From Homalodisca vitripennis (Eukaryota; Arthropoda; Insecta; Hemiptera; Cicadellidae), in the NCBI RefSeq assembly GCF_021130785.1, contig NC_060215.1, positions 119,808,501 through 119,872,500 on the forward strand: a stretch of 64,000 nt of DNA, in the 5' to 3' direction. The translations under genes and the position numbers were made by a program. This document shows positions 24,184 to 36,949 of this stretch, one piece after another (position 1 is the stretch's first letter; each line of letters begins with the position of its first letter). Below the pieces are notes generated by a model. It was given only the letters and a program-made list of their open reading frames with translations, was not told the origin of the DNA and searched no databases.

Positions 24184-26599
24184 ACTACAACCAAGATTCA
24201 GAAGCACATTCCTTATGGTTTTACTCTATATTTAGTGTCGAATGTGACCAATCGCATGTATAAACCGATATGTTATCGAGCCAAAAATGAAGAAGATTTG
24301 CCAAATGTTCCAAAACAATTGTTTGAAAAGCTCAATAAATTATCGAAATACATAGCGAAAAAATATAATTCGAAGAATATGAAACCTATGAAACTAACTG
24401 AAGAAGAAATTTTGTATCAAAATTCAAACGTTTCTCATATCTGTGAAACAGAATGTTTTGATGGTGAAAAAAGATTAAAAGTAAGAGATCATTGTCATTT
24501 AACAGGTAAATTTCGAGGCGCAGCTCATTCATGTTGCAATCTGGATTTGAAATTTCCCCAGAACATCCCAGTTTTCTGTCACAATATATCAAATTACGAT
24601 ACTCATTTGTACATAAAAGAATTGGCTAAACAATATGGAAATGTTGATTTGATCGCAAACACCGATGAACGATACATAAATTATTCTGCAAATTCTGGAT
24701 ATGGCTATGAGTTTGACAATGATAAACCTAGAAAATGTATCAAGTTTTCTTTCGTAGACACATTTAGATTCATGGCGTCATCTATTGAAAAATTAGCGAA
24801 AAATCTAAAGAAAGAAGACTTTAAACATACCAATCGTTTTATACAAGATGGTATGAATGAAATTCTAAAAAGACAGCCAAATGACGAAGAAGAAATCTTT
24901 AAAATTCTATCTGGAAAAGAAATATTTCCCTATGAATTTATCGATAGTATTGAAAAACTTGATTACACAGAAGAGCTGAAAATTCAAGATTTCTATTCAC
25001 TTTTGACAGACGAGAGCATATCTGACAAAGATTATCAACACTACTTGAGCGTTTGGAACAAATTAAAAGAGAAAGATCTAGGCAATTACTCTGATTTGTA
25101 CAATATCCAAGATGTTTTATTGCTTGCTGATATATTCGAAAACTTCAGAAACATTTGTCTAAATTGTTACAAACTTGATCCAGCTCATGATCTAACTGCT
25201 CCAAGTCTTGCTTACAATTGATTAGTGATTATTATATGTATTTAATGATTGAAAAAGGCATTCGTGGAGGCATTTCTCAATGTATTACACGATATGTTAA
25301 AGCAAATAACAAATATTTGAAAGATTTCGATAAGACAAAGCCCGAAAACTATTTACTTTATGTCGATGCAAACAACCTTTATGGTTATGGTCTTATGCAA
25401 AAACTGCCGTTTAGTGATATCAAGTGGATGAATCCTAAAATATATACAAAAGAAGAGTGGCAAGAAACAATTTTGGAACTCACTGGCGACGAAGATTATG
25501 GCTATATTCTCGAAGTTGATCTAGGATATCCAACAAATTTACATGGACATCACAAGGATTTACCTCTTGCTCCCGATCATTATAAAAACAAACTTTGCAC
25601 AACTTTACTGGATAAAACTGAATACGTTGTTCATTCAAAAAATTTGAAATTTTACCTCGAACAAGGGATGGTGTTGAAAATGTGAATAGAGTTATAGCAT
25701 TCGATCAGAAGCCTTTTATGAAAAAGTACATTGATTTTAACACAAACATGAGAACCAAAGCTACAAGTGACTTTGAGAAAGATTTTTATAAGCTCATGAA
25801 CAACTCTGTTTTTGGAAAATCTATGGAAAATGTGCGAAATAGATGTGATATCAAACTAGGAAATGAAGAATTTTCAGTGAAACAGGCCAAGAAAACGAAC
25901 TTCAAATGTTTCAATATCTTTGACGATAACTGTATAGCGAGTCACATGTACAAACAAAAGGCTAAATTTAACAAACCGATCTATATAGGATTTTCAGTTC
26001 TTGACCTATCAAAATTGTTAATGTATGAGTTTTATTACGATAAATTAAAGAAGTTTGACCCAGATTTGAATCTGTGTTACATGGATACAGACAGTTATTT
26101 CCTAGAATTGAAACGAGATCCTTTTAAAATTACTAAACAAAATATAGATGACTTTGATACAAGTGATTATCCAAAAGATCACGAATGTTTCACTACTAAA
26201 AATAAGAAGGTAATAGGGAAATTCAAAGATGAGTTAAATAGCGAAGTTTTAGAAGAATTTTGTGGTTTGAGATCAAAAATGTACTCGTACAAATATGTAG
26301 ACAAAAATCCAGTTAGGTGTAAAGGAATTAAGAGAAGCGTTGTAAATAAAACAATAAATATCGAAAACTTGAAGAAATGTTTGTTCGAAGACAAAGAAGA
26401 ATTTAGGGAGATGACAGTAATCAAAAGCTACAAACATGAGTTGTACACCGTTACTATAAACAAGTTAGCACTGAACGCTAAAGATGATAAGAGAATTATC
26501 CTAGAAAATAAGATCGATACAGTACCGTATGGCTATAAAAATGAAGCGAAATCTGATATATTAGACGAATTAAATAAACTTGGAAACTTTGATATATAA
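24184..26599 (+). pseudogene. polB: Maverick protein-primed DNA polymerase B, left copy (N-truncated, broken)
   Basis: Family B polymerase of Maverick/Polinton type. Visible: exonuclease-side motif FCHNISNYDTHLYIKELA (about 24575), motif A YVDANNLYGYGL (about 25361-25395), KLMNNSVFGKSMENV as motif B (about 25790) and motif C CYMDTDSYFLEL (about 26076). The 5' third is missing because the copy starts at the 24184 breakpoint. It is further broken by a deletion of about 34 bases near 25210 (compared with the right copy) and by a missing base near 25679. The stop at 26597-26599 overlaps the TAAATG of the integrase gene. Such enzymes replicate the element by protein priming. Confidence 0.92.
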
Positions 26600-26602
26600 A
26601 TG
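26589..26602 (+). promoter_or_regulatory. TAAATG start motif, integrase left copy
   Basis: The integrase ATG lies in ATATATAAATGG. It is one member of a motif shared by nearly all gene starts of this Maverick; here the TAA is also the stop codon of polB. Confidence 0.55.
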
Positions 26603-27284
26603 GAAGATGATTTAATACATTGTCACAAATGTAAGAAAAAAACTAAAAATATAGATTCTAAAATTGTTCAAACTCAAAACGGATTGTATAGAATTGCAGC
26701 AAAATGTTCAAAATGTAAGACAAATAAGAGTAAGTTTATAAAGAATCCAAATGAAAAACAAGCAAAGAAAGAATTGAAGAATAAAGATGAGATAGAGATT
26801 GAAGCTAGAGAAATTCATGCACCAGTACGAAAAAAGTTTAAAAAGAGAAAAATTGTAACTTTAGGAATTGACGATTTATGGGCAGCAGATTTAGTAATAA
26901 TGTCTAACTATTCGGATCAAAATTATGGCTTCAAATATATGTTAAATGTTATTGATAACTTTTCAAAATATGCTTGGTCAAGAGCTATCAAAAGAAAAAA
27001 CTGCAAGGATGTTTCAAAAGCTTTCGAAGATATAGTAAAAGATGCGATAAAAATCAGGCATAAACCTCCAAATCTACTTCATACAGATAAGGGTTTAGAG
27101 TTCAAAAATAAAGAATTTAATGATGTTTTGAGGAAAGATAACATTAAGATTTATCGTACTGAAAACGAAGAGAAATCAAGTATTGTAGAGATATATAACA
27201 GAACTCAAAATGAAAGAATGAAAGTAATTTTTGAGATTAATAAAAACTACTTTATATTCTTCAAAAAATCGTAAACAATTATAA
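26600..27284 (+). pseudogene. Maverick retrovirus-like integrase, left copy, N-terminal part
   Basis: Cysteine pairs at residues 8/11 and 36/39 form a zinc-ribbon-like N-terminus. The catalytic core shows AADLVIMSNY (Asp97), LHTDKGLEF (Asp163) and SSIVEIYNRT (Glu197), the DDE triad spaced D-(65)-D-(33)-E as in rve integrases. The frame closes at 27274 because of a one-base shift near 27250; coding resemblance continues in another frame to 27284, where Gypsy-A interrupts the gene. The C-terminal domain lies at 36614-36932. The same frameshift is present in the right-arm copy. The enzyme inserts Maverick DNA into chromosomes. Confidence 0.9.
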
Positions 27285-27288
27285 CGAT

Positions 27289-29244
27289 TGTAGCGGTCCC
27301 AGTTTGCTCAGTCTAGGGGGTGGGAAGGGTAGGTGTGGTTTTTTCACAAGTTAACGGCGTAGTAGAGTTAACTGTTAACGGTACTATCCGAGGGGCGCCA
27401 CCTTGTTTCCAGTAGTAGTGTGGTTAGGAGAACGGAGTCAGAACAAGGGAAAAGACCCGTTACTGAATGATGTTGTAAAATTAATGACCTTATAACCAAC
27501 CAAAGTAAGAGTGAGTTAAATACAAGGTAAATTTAAGAAAAGGAAATACATGTAAGAAAGCTAAACTCATTCAATGTAATCATTAAGTTTAGAAAAATTC
27601 TAAAAGCCTGTTTTTTTTTTTATTGCACAAGAAACATTTATCAAATGAAATATTTATTAAAATTATGTAATTTTACATTTCATATCATGGAAAAAGGTTT
27701 GATTACCATTTCTGTATTTGGATCTCAACAGTCTGAGGGTACAGGTAACCCTTAGATTTATCAATACAATATACCCTAAAACACCAGTAATTATCACTAA
27801 CTAAACAACATTACCTTGGCCGGCCACTAGTACTTCTGGTATTTTACCCATAGATATCAATCAAACAATACTTACATAAACTAGACACATATTTACACAA
27901 AGCACATTAAACATCAATATGTATCCAATAAAGAAAGATATTTATAAGTAATTATTCAACTACGTAGATCACAACCATACGCCTCCGTAAGGGCTCACGG
28001 TCAGGGAGGAAGGCACAGTAGCAGGTATGGCACGGGCACTGGGTAGGTAGTGGTACGCAGACCTATGTGGAGGCACACAAACCGCTCCCGAACAAATCCC
28101 TCGAGCACAATTCAGACAATAGAATCTACAAAAATATTTGACACTAAAAGATGTATAATAGTTGCTTCAGAATAGCACCTATAATTTTATGTTAACAATA
28201 ATAACAATGAAAACCTAAATATTCCGTGAAATAATCTTATCATGAAGTATTTTGAGAGATATATAATCGGTTTGTAATGTAAATAACCCCAAAAATTAAC
28301 TATTAGTCAATTACTCAATCTACAGTAGTCAATATAATGAGATATAGTTTAATTAAATTCCAAAAATAAATTATTAACTAAAATAAGCTTTTAAATAGAA
28401 TTCACTTGAAAACATCTTTTCATATTTGTTTCCTATTCTACAAAATGCCTTTTTCTTACTTACATTTTGACAAAGCACGTAGCATAAATTACCAACATTT
28501 ATTATCCTGAATTTTACAAACAACAGCAAAAATAAAACAGACTAACAGATAATTTTTTAACTTATAGGCCACACAACACTATTTATTACCTAAAGTACAT
28601 TTTGTTGTTATTTCAAATGCATTATTTAAAATAAAAGTTCTAACCATTTGCAACAACATATGTTTGGATCTAAGAAAATATGAACCATTAAAACACTATG
28701 ATAATATTTACAATCTGAAAGGATTTATATTTATGAGTACAACTTACAAATTAATAAAGGCTCAAGTATATTTCTGCTTCTTAATTTCACTAATATATTT
28801 ACTCTGGTTGGTTGAGAAAAGAAAAATTAATTCCAAGTATCTGTATTCAAAAGTATTTATAATTTCTTGGTAGCACACATTATTTGACTTAAAAGAATAT
28901 TAAAATACCTCACCTTGGCAACAATCCAGTAATGGGCCAGGAAGGGAGCAAATGTAGGTAAAGACATTATATATAACCCTCGTGGAGACTCAATTTCCAA
29001 CTGAACAATCTTCAAAACTATCGCCATGAGAGAGAGAGGATAAGCCTCGTGAAGCCTGACAGTCAGTAACAAAGTCCAACAGGAAGTAGGAGTCAATTGT
29101 TGTTTGGCCAGCTGGAGCTGCAGCTGTTTAATAGCCAGCTGATATGGATTTTCCAGGTTGATCAGGCCTGTCTGCCAAAGTTAATAAAATCTAACTCTTA
29201 CTCTCTGTTATAAAATTTAAGGTTCACAAAAAAAAATGTTTACA
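27289..29244 (-). repeat. Gypsy-A 3' LTR (full length, 1956 bp)
   Basis: In element orientation it begins TGTAAACATTTTTTTT and ends GGGACCGCTACA, giving TG...CA. A purine-rich tract (AGAGAGGGGGTGG, complement of 29245-29260) lies just before its start, as expected for second-strand priming. Confidence 0.88.
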
Positions 29245-30500
29245 CCACCCCCTCTCTCATGAGAAAATTTCCCCAAATTTTCATCCGTTACTGAAGATAA
29301 GGTTTTAAGTCCGAGGTATGCCAGGTGCCCATGAATTTGCCCATCTTCTGATTGGAGCTGATAGGTCACTGGAGATATTTTCTTCTTAATTCGGTAAGGC
29401 CCAACAAATTTTGGAAAGAGTTTGGATGACTTGTAGTTGACCGCATTCGCTTGGGTGAAGTTCCTCTTCCATACAAGTTGACCTTCTTTAAAAACTGCTG
29501 CTCTCTCCTCCGCAGGTTGTATCTTTTTAGCATTAATCTCATGTGCCTTCTTCATCCTTTCTTTGATCTCCTTAAAAAACTTCATTCCAGCGCGTCAGTT
29601 TCTGGAGGTGATCACCTGCATCGGAAAGCTGACTGGCAAATCTTCTTCACCAAGATTTCCCAGATCCCTCACCCGATAAGTTGATCTCATGTCCGAATAC
29701 AAGAAAGGCTGGGGAATGACCAGTGGTCTCATGTACTGCCGTTCGTAGGGCACACCCTATCTGAGTGTAACTTAATATCCCAATTGCGGTGATTATCCCA
29801 CATAAGATCTCAACATGTTCCCTATAGTTCGGTTCACCCGCTCCGTTGGGTTTGCTTGAGGATGATGAATAGGAGTGTAGATAGTTTTCACTTTATATTC
29901 CTTGAGCAAATCTCGAAATGGTTGACCAATGAATTCAGATCCATTGTCGCAAATCACAATGTTAGGAACCCCATATACCAAGAATACATCTTCCTCCAAA
30001 TGTTTAGCAACAAGTCTCGCAGTGGCTGCTCTTAATGGAAACAGAAGGGTATACTTGCTGAAGTAATCCACCACTACCATCAGGTACTTGTAACCTCTTG
30101 ATGATCTTACAAAAGGTCCCATCAGATCCAGACTTATTGTCTGCCACGGTCGGTCCACTACTCTCTGAGACCCCATAAGTCCTGCTGGCTTTAAGGTAGC
30201 CGACTTAGCTTGCTGACACACCCTACAGCGAGAGACATATGTTGCGGTGTCCTTCCTCATCTTAGGCCAATAGTACTTCTGTAAGAGTCTGTGGTAGGTT
30301 TTATACGTGCCCAAGTGCCCAGATGTAGGAGCGTCATGAAATTGTTTGAAGAGTTTCCCACGCTGATCCCCTTGGGTACAACTAGCTTCCAATCTTCTTG
30401 CTCATCACCAACCGAAGTAGATGAAGGGACACACTTCCAGAGCTGATTATCGACACAACTTTCCATGAAGAGTAAAGGTCAGGCTTTTCTTTTACTGAGT
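29217..30500 (-). pseudogene. Gypsy-A integrase
   Basis: Minus-strand pieces give the H-C zinc region (GHLGTYKTYHRLLQKYYWPK, then CRVCQQAK) and the core with ISLDLMGPF (Asp), VICDNGSEFIG (Asp) and HHPQANPTERVNRTIG (Glu). A C-terminal part with LFPKFVGPYRIKKKISPVTY lies at 29217-29585. Frame breaks occur near 29790 and 29590. The last codons overlap the LTR. This is the Ty3/Gypsy-type integrase that joins element cDNA to the genome. Confidence 0.88.
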
Positions 30501-30509
30501 CGATCATCT

Positions 30510-32432
30510 TCAGATAACCACTTGTCCCCAATCGGAAAACAGTTTAGTGAGGGAATCAACGATAAATTCTGCAGGTACAGATTCTAATGGGTTCCTAGAT
30601 AAAAGATCCGGAACGACGTGTTCTTTACCTTTGCGATGCAGCAAAGTGAAGTTAAAAGGTTGAAGACGTAATGCCCACCGTGCCAATCTTCCTTGAGGAT
30701 CTTTTAAATTATGAAGCCATAACAAACTGTGATGGCCAGTTACAACAACAAAGTGAACTCCTTCTATATAAGGGCGGAACTTTTCAATTGACCAAATGAC
30801 GGCCAAACACTCCCGCTCTGTAGCAGAAAACTTTGCTCAGTTTTGCTCAATGTCCGACTTGCATAGGCAATCACATTTTCTCCTTCCTCTGAATCTGGGA
30901 GAGTACCGCTCCAACACCAACAGCCGAAGCGTCACAAGAAATGGTAAATTCCTTCCCAAAGTCTGGGCAAGAAAGGATTGGAGATTTTACAAGGTTACCC
31001 TTATATCTTCAAAAGCATTCTGAGCTTCAATGGTCCACTTAAAGTTGTTATGTTTCCTCAGCATTGAAGTAAGAGGATAAAGACGAGAGGAAAAATTTGG
31101 GAATAAACCTCCGATACCAACTTGCAGTACCGCAGCAGAATGCACGGACTTCCTTCACTGAGCGAGGGGTAGGAATTTCCAAAATGGCTTTCACCTTTTC
31201 AGGGTCAACTCTCAGGCCATTAGCATCGACAATATAGCCCAAATAACGAAGTTCAGGTTGGCAAAATCGGCACTTGTCTTGATTTAAGGTTAGATTAGCT
31301 GCTGCTAGCCGCTTGAAGACTTCTTCCAGAATTTTCAAGATGTTTCTCAAAGGTCTGTGTGACTATTATTACGTCATCAAGGTAGATAAAGACAAAAGGT
31401 TCCAAGTCCATCCCTAATATATTATCAACCAATCGTTGCCAGGTGGCTGGTGCATTGTGGAGTCCAAATGGGAGAACATTAAAGTGGAAAAAGACCTCTT
31501 CCTTGGATTGTATAAAGGTAGTTTTCTCTTTACTTGAAGCTTCAAGGGGAATCTCAGCCATGCGCGCTTTTGATATCCAACGCAGACAAGTATTGGGCAT
31601 CCCTTAAGCGATCCAAAATCGAAGTGACATGAGGTAAGGGGTAAGCATCTCTGCAAGTGACTGAGTTGACTTTCCGGAAATCGACGCAAAACCTTTGGCC
31701 ACCATCAGGTTTGTCCACAAGTATGATTGGGGAGGACCAAGCACTTCTTGAAGGTTCTACAACACCCAGTTCAATCATTTTATCAAGTTCGGCATACACA
31801 AGCTGCAATCTAGCGGGAGACATGGGAATAGTAGCGTTGCTTTATGGGAGAAGCATCTCCAGTGTCAATTTTATGCTGCACTAAATGGGTTCTTCCTAAT
31901 TTCTCTCCTTGATTGCAAAAGTACTTCTCCAAAAGATTATTTAAGTCTTCCCTTTGTGACGTAGTCAATACGGTAGAGTCTTGTAGACCAATTGCACATA
32001 TCTGGCCCTCGTGTTGGTGGGTTCTCAGAAAATTCCCCAGGACTTCTCATAGGCGTCCATAACAATATGCATAGCATTCCAAAAATCTATCCCCATATAA
32101 TTGTTTGAGATAGAGAAGGTACAACAATGACAGATAAATGTTTTGTTTTATGAGCGAGAGTAATAGGAATGTTGGCTCTTCCAATAATCTTATGTTTCTG
32201 GTGGTCAGCAGTTTCTACAAATTGGTTGGACAATGGCCGAATTTTTGCGGGAACTTATCAAAATCCACATCAGGTCTCTTCCGATCACTGTATTTGAAGC
32301 TCCAGAATCTAACAATGCTTTGCAACTAAATCCAAAAATTCGAATTGGTAGATAAGGTCGCGGATCATTAGCGGAAGTTTCAATCAGAAAATTTATACCT
32401 TTAGGCAATGAAGCCAAATCACAAATGGACAA
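30510..32432 (-). pseudogene. Gypsy-A protease, reverse transcriptase and RNase H
   Basis: In minus-strand order: an aspartic protease box ALLDSGASNTVIG (about 32300), RT segments WSSPIILVDKPDGGQRFCVD, HFNVLPFGLHNAPATWQRLV and the catalytic FIYLDDVIIV (near 31390). Then come LRYLGYIVDANGLRVDPEKV and the RNase H/connection segment HHSLLWLHNLKDPQGRLARW and HVVPDLLSRNP (about 30580-30740). At least five frame breaks (near 32200, 31560, 31350, 31050, 30810) show an inactive copy. Confidence 0.88.
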
Positions 32433-32470
32433 CTTATTGGTTGACGGTAAATGAGATAAGGGAGGTACTC

Positions 32471-33932
32471 CTAAGATGCCCGAGGAGGCTCCCTTCGTAC
32501 ACCCCGTTTTTTTGAACTACACTTAGGACAGGTTGTTTTGCGATAACCAGCATGCCCACAGCCATAGCAGAAAAGTTTCCTCTCTTTAGGACAATTTACT
32601 GTACATGTGGCCTTCCTCACCACAATTCCAACATTTGGACTTCCTTGGGGCAAAACTCGTAGGTTTATTAAGTGCATGAACTTGATGATTTGAGGAATTC
32701 TTGCGATTATCAGTGCGAGAGTAAGCTAGATCAGGTTCTAAGACGCGTGTCTGGCCTAGGAGGAGGCCTACTATTTGTAGTTCTCAATCTTCCCAGCTCA
32801 GCCCTTACGTCCCATTTGTCGGAGTTCATCAATAGAAGAGATCACAAAACATACAGAGTTTGTCCTGCAAATAATGATTTAGATTCTTAAGAATCTGACG
32901 AAGCCTGATGGGTTCCGGAATTGGATTTGACAAACGACCATAAAGACCCTCCATAGAAGCAATGAAAGATAAATATGCTCTTGATCGCCTTGAGTTCTGT
33001 TCATAATCTCCTGCAGCAACATATCGTCATAATCCGGCGTTCGAAAAACAAGTTTCATCTCCCATACACAATTGCTCCCAGGAATTGACTCTGCCCACGG
33101 TCGACCGATACCAAATTAAAGCATTGCCGGTAAATAAATCAACTGCTGACCTAAAAAGTTGAGCTTCAGAAACTCCGCGAGCATGACGAAGTTCCTCAAC
33201 CCGCTGCAAAAATGCACCAATGCTCTGGCCAGGACCATTACTAAACTGTAAACCCCATTTGAAGACTGGTATAGGCTTTGCAGTTTCTGCCTCTATACAT
33301 GACTCATCAGGTTTCAGTTTCCTATTTCCCAACCATAGTAGATTTTCCTTGTCCAGCATGTCCAAGAGGGGGGAAGGTGCTTTTCTTGTGCGATATTCTT
33401 CCGATTTACATTTCCCTTGAGAGGGTGGAGTTTCTGTATTGGCACCTTGGGAAGTGCCACCTTCTTCCGCAGTATTCACTGACGTATCTTCACTCGCCTT
33501 CTTTTCTTCAGCACCGTCCAGCTTCTCCGTTACCTTAGATGAGAGGGAAAGGAAGGTATCTAGCATGTGTTTTGATCTCTGTAATAAGTCGTCCTTTTCC
33601 TCCGCTGTGTCTTTATCCCAGTCCAGATCCACAGGTATACGCTCCACTCGCAAGTAAAGATGCCAAAGGCGGGCAGAAAGTTTTCGATGTTCATTGTCTT
33701 TGTATTTCCTTCATAATCTTCAACTAGCTCTGACAGGTCATTGAATTTTTTCCTCACATTCTTCAAGTTCGGTTTCAGCATTTTGGTTACTAATAACATC
33801 TTCCTTAATCTCAACATTATCAAGAAAAGCTTGAGAGAGCCTGGATCTCAATTCATTTGCATTTCCTGTAGTAGCTAAACCTCTAAGTTTCAAACTCATA
33901 TTCATTTTCATGACGACGTAAATAATATGCAT
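32471..33932 (-). pseudogene. Gypsy-A Gag
   Basis: The N-terminal frame has LKLRGLATTGNANELRSRL, a SAP-like segment often found at the start of insect Gypsy Gag proteins. The capsid part contains FLQRVEELRHARGVSEAQLF and FTGNALIWYRSTVGRVNSW (33080-33240), the usual Retrotrans_gag pattern. A CCHC zinc knuckle CYGCGHAGYRKTTC lies at about 32520-32570. Frame changes near 33820, 33650 and 33030 break it. The 5' leader between 33933 and the primer-binding site is non-coding. Confidence 0.82.
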
Positions 33933-34156
33933 TCATGGTGACAGCAGAAACCAAATTCCAAAGTGAAAAACGAACACTCACACAATTTAAGAAAAAGATA
34001 ATAAGATGTAACAGTCAGTAATCAAAACCACTAATAATTACGAGTACCGAACAAAAGTGTTGCAATATACAAGTTAACCAACCATAATGCCAATAACAAT
34101 CACCATCAGAACAAAAAAATTCACAAATATATTATATAGTTCCCCACTCAAGCCAG

Positions 34157-34176
34157 GTCCCACGTTGACAGCGCCA
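34157..34176 (-). other. Gypsy-A primer-binding site
   Basis: Two bases inside the 5' LTR, the minus strand reads TGGCGCTGTCAACGTGGGAC. The leading TGG is complementary to a tRNA CCA end and the TGGCGC start is common in insect Gypsy elements. I cannot name the tRNA with certainty. Confidence 0.6.
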
Positions 34177-34178
34177 AA

Positions 34179-34658
34179 TGTAGCGGTCCCAGTTTGCTCA
34201 GTCTAGGGGGTGGGAAGGGTAGGTGTGGTTTTCACAAGTTAACGGCGTAGTAGAGTTAACTGTTAACGGTACTATCCGAGGGCGCCACCTTGTTTCCAGT
34301 AGTAGTGTGGTAGGAGAACGGAGTCAGAACAAGGAAAAAAGACCCGTTACTGAATGATGTTGTAAAATTAATGACCTTATAACCAACCAAAGTAAGAGTG
34401 AGTTAAATACAAGGTAAATTTAAGAAAAGGAAATACATGTAAGAAAGCTAAACTCATTCAATGTAATCATTAAGTTTAGAAAAATTCTAAAAGCCTGTTT
34501 TTTTTTATTGCACAAGAAACATTTATCAAATGAAATATTTATTAAAATTATGTAATTTTACATTTCATATCATGGAAAAAGGTTTGATTACCATTTCTGT
34601 ATTTGGATCTCAACAGTCTGAGGGTACAGGTAACCCTTAGATTTATCAATACAATATC
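34179..34658 (-). repeat. Gypsy-A 5' LTR, truncated to 480 bp
   Basis: It matches the first 480 bases (low-coordinate side) of the LTR at 27289-29244 apart from small homopolymer indels, then stops at ...TACAATAT and changes directly into an inverted LTR. The remaining 1.48 kb is absent. Confidence 0.88.
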
Positions 34659-36613
34659 TGTAACATTTTTTTGTGAACCTTAAATTTTATAACAGAGAGT
34701 AAGAGTTAGATTTTATTAACTTTGGCAGACAGGCCTGATCAACCTGGAAAATCCATATCAGCTGGCTATTAAACAGCTGCAGCTCCAGCTGGCCAAACAA
34801 CAATTGACTCCTACTTCCTGTTGGACTTTGTTACTGACTGTCAGGCTTCACGAGGCTTATCCTCTCTCTCTCATGGCGATAGTTTGAAGATTGTTCAGTT
34901 GGAAATTGAGTCTCCACGAGGTTTATATATATGTCCTTTACCTACATTGCTCCCTTCCTGGCCCATTACTGGATTGTTGCCAAGGTGAGGTATTTTAATA
35001 TTCTTTTAAGTCAAATAATGTGTGCTACCAAGAAATTATAAATACTTTTGAATACAGATACTTGGAATTAATTTTTCTTTTCTCAACCAACCAGAGTAAA
35101 TATATTAGTGAAATTAAGAAGCAGAAATTACTTGAGCCTTTATTAATTTGTAAGTTGTACTCATAAATATAAATCCTTTCAGATTGTAAATATTATCATA
35201 GTGTTTAATGGTTCTATTTTCTTAGATCCAAACATATGTTGTTGCAATGGTTAGAACTTTTATTTTAAATAATGCATTTGAAATAACAACAAAATGTACT
35301 TTAGGTAATAAATAGTGTTGTGTGGCTATAAGTTAAAAAATTATCTGTTAGTCTGTTTTATTTTTGCTGTTGTTTGTAAATTCAGGATAATAAATGTTGG
35401 TAATTTATGCTACGTGCTTTGTCAAAATGTAAGTAAGAAAAGGCATTTGTAGAATAGGAAACAAATATGAAAAGATGTTTTCAAGTGAATTCTATTTAAA
35501 GCTTATTTTAGTTAATAATTTATTTTTTGGAATTTAATTAACTATATCTCATTATATTGACTACTGTAGATTGAGTAATTGACTAATAGTTAATTTTTTG
35601 GGGTTATTTACATTACAAACCGATTATATATCTCTCAAAATACTTCATGATAAGATTATTTCACGGAATATTTAGGTTTCATTGTTATTATTGTTAACAT
35701 AAAATTTATAGGTGCTATTCTGAAGCAACTATTATACATCTTTTAGTGTCAAAATATTTTTGTAGATTCTATTTCTGAATTGTGCTCAGGGATTTGTTCG
35801 GGAGCGGTTTGTGTGCCTCCACATGGTCTGCGTTACACTACCTACCCAGTGCCCGTGCCATACCTGCTACTGTGCCTTCCTCCCTGACCGTGAGCCCTTA
35901 CGGAGGCGTATGGTTGTTGATCTACATAGTTAGTTTACTTATAAATTATCTTTCTTTATTTTCTTTATTGGATGTTTGATGTTTAATGTGTAAATCATTT
36001 GTGTTATGTGTCCTAGTTTATGTAAGTATTGTTTGATTGATATCTATGGGTAAAATACCAGAAGTACTAGTGGCCGGCCAAGGTAATGTTTAGTGTATAA
36101 TTACTGGTGTTTTAGGGTTATATTGTATTGATAAATCTAAGGGTTACTGTACCCTCTCACTGTTGAGATCCAAATACAGAAATGGTAATCAAACCTTTTT
36201 CCATGATATGAAATGTAAAATTACATAATTTTAATAAAATATTTCATTTGATAAATGTTTCTTGTGCATAAAAAAAACAGGGCTTTTAGAATTTTTCTAA
36301 AACTTAATGATTACATTGAATGAGTTTTAGCTTTCTTACATGTATTTCCTTTTTCTTAAATTTACCTTGTATTTACTCACTCTTACTTACTTTGGTTGGT
36401 TTTATAGGTCATTCATTTATTTTACAAATCATTCAGTAACGGGTCTTTTCCTTGTTCTGACTCCCGTTCTCCTACCACACTCTACTGGAAACAATGGTGG
36501 CGCCCTCGGATATAGTACCGTTAACAGTTAACTCTACTACGCCGTTAACTTTGTGAAAACCACACCTACCCTTCCTTCCACCCCCTAGACTGAGCAAACT
36601 GGGACCGCTAACA
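34659..36613 (+). repeat. Gypsy-A inverted full LTR
   Basis: Begins TGTAACATTTTTTTGTGAAC and ends GGGACCGCTAACA in plus orientation, opposite to the element's other two LTRs. Numerous small differences from the other copies show it is not a recent exact duplicate. The open frame at 35782-35979 within it has no recognisable content. Confidence 0.88.
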
Positions 36614-36932
36614 CGATACAGTTCACAGCACAATCAAAATGAAGCCCAAAGACGTAGATAAGGATGCAGAAAAGGAGTTATTAGAGACCGTTTTCAAGTA
36701 TATTCCACCAGAAATTCACACGAAAACTAAATTTAAAATCAATGATCATGTAAGAATTGTTAGTAAAAAAACAACATTTTCGAACAAATATAAGAACAAT
36801 TGGTCAAGAGAAATCTTTGTGATTTATCAAATTAATAACACAGATCCTGTAACTTATAGTATAAAAGATTTAAATGATGAAGAAATAACCGGAAAGTTTT
36901 ATGAATATGAATTGAGAAAGTCAAAGCTGTAA
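36614..36932 (+). pseudogene. Maverick integrase, left copy, C-terminal domain
   Basis: Continuation of the integrase after the Gypsy-A insertion: HSTIKMKPKDVD is the end of the core, followed by KFKINDHVRIVSKKTTFSNK and WSREIFVIYQINNTDPVTYS, then EITGKFYEYELRK. This is the SH3/chromo-like tail common in Maverick integrases. As read it could look like a separate 97-aa protein (36639-36932), but its right-arm twin adjoins the core with no insertion. Confidence 0.85.
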
Positions 36933-36949
36933 TTTTTTCTATATAAATG
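36929..36949 (+). promoter_or_regulatory. TAAATG start motif, zinc-ribbon gene left copy
   Basis: Reads TAATTTTTTCTATATAAATG, ending in the ATG at 36947. T-rich run, then TATATAAATGG, as at other Maverick genes. Confidence 0.55.

Larger units (their letters stand above)
27289..36613 (-). mobile_element. Gypsy-A LTR retrotransposon with inverted outer LTR
   Basis: The insertion splits the Maverick integrase and is flanked by CGAT at 27285-27288 and 36614-36617; the uninterrupted right-arm copy has a single CGAT there. Inside are a full LTR (27289-29244), gag-pro-pol on the minus strand, a partial LTR in the same orientation (34179-34658) and a full LTR in opposite orientation (34659-36613). 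So both outer ends are the same LTR end, TGTAGCGG and its complement, instead of the normal TG...CA pair of a direct-repeat element. Coding regions are heavily frameshifted. Confidence 0.88.

Noticed and set aside
36639..36932. Independent 97-aa Maverick protein
   Set aside because: The right arm shows it is the integrase C-terminal domain with no separate TAAATG start.
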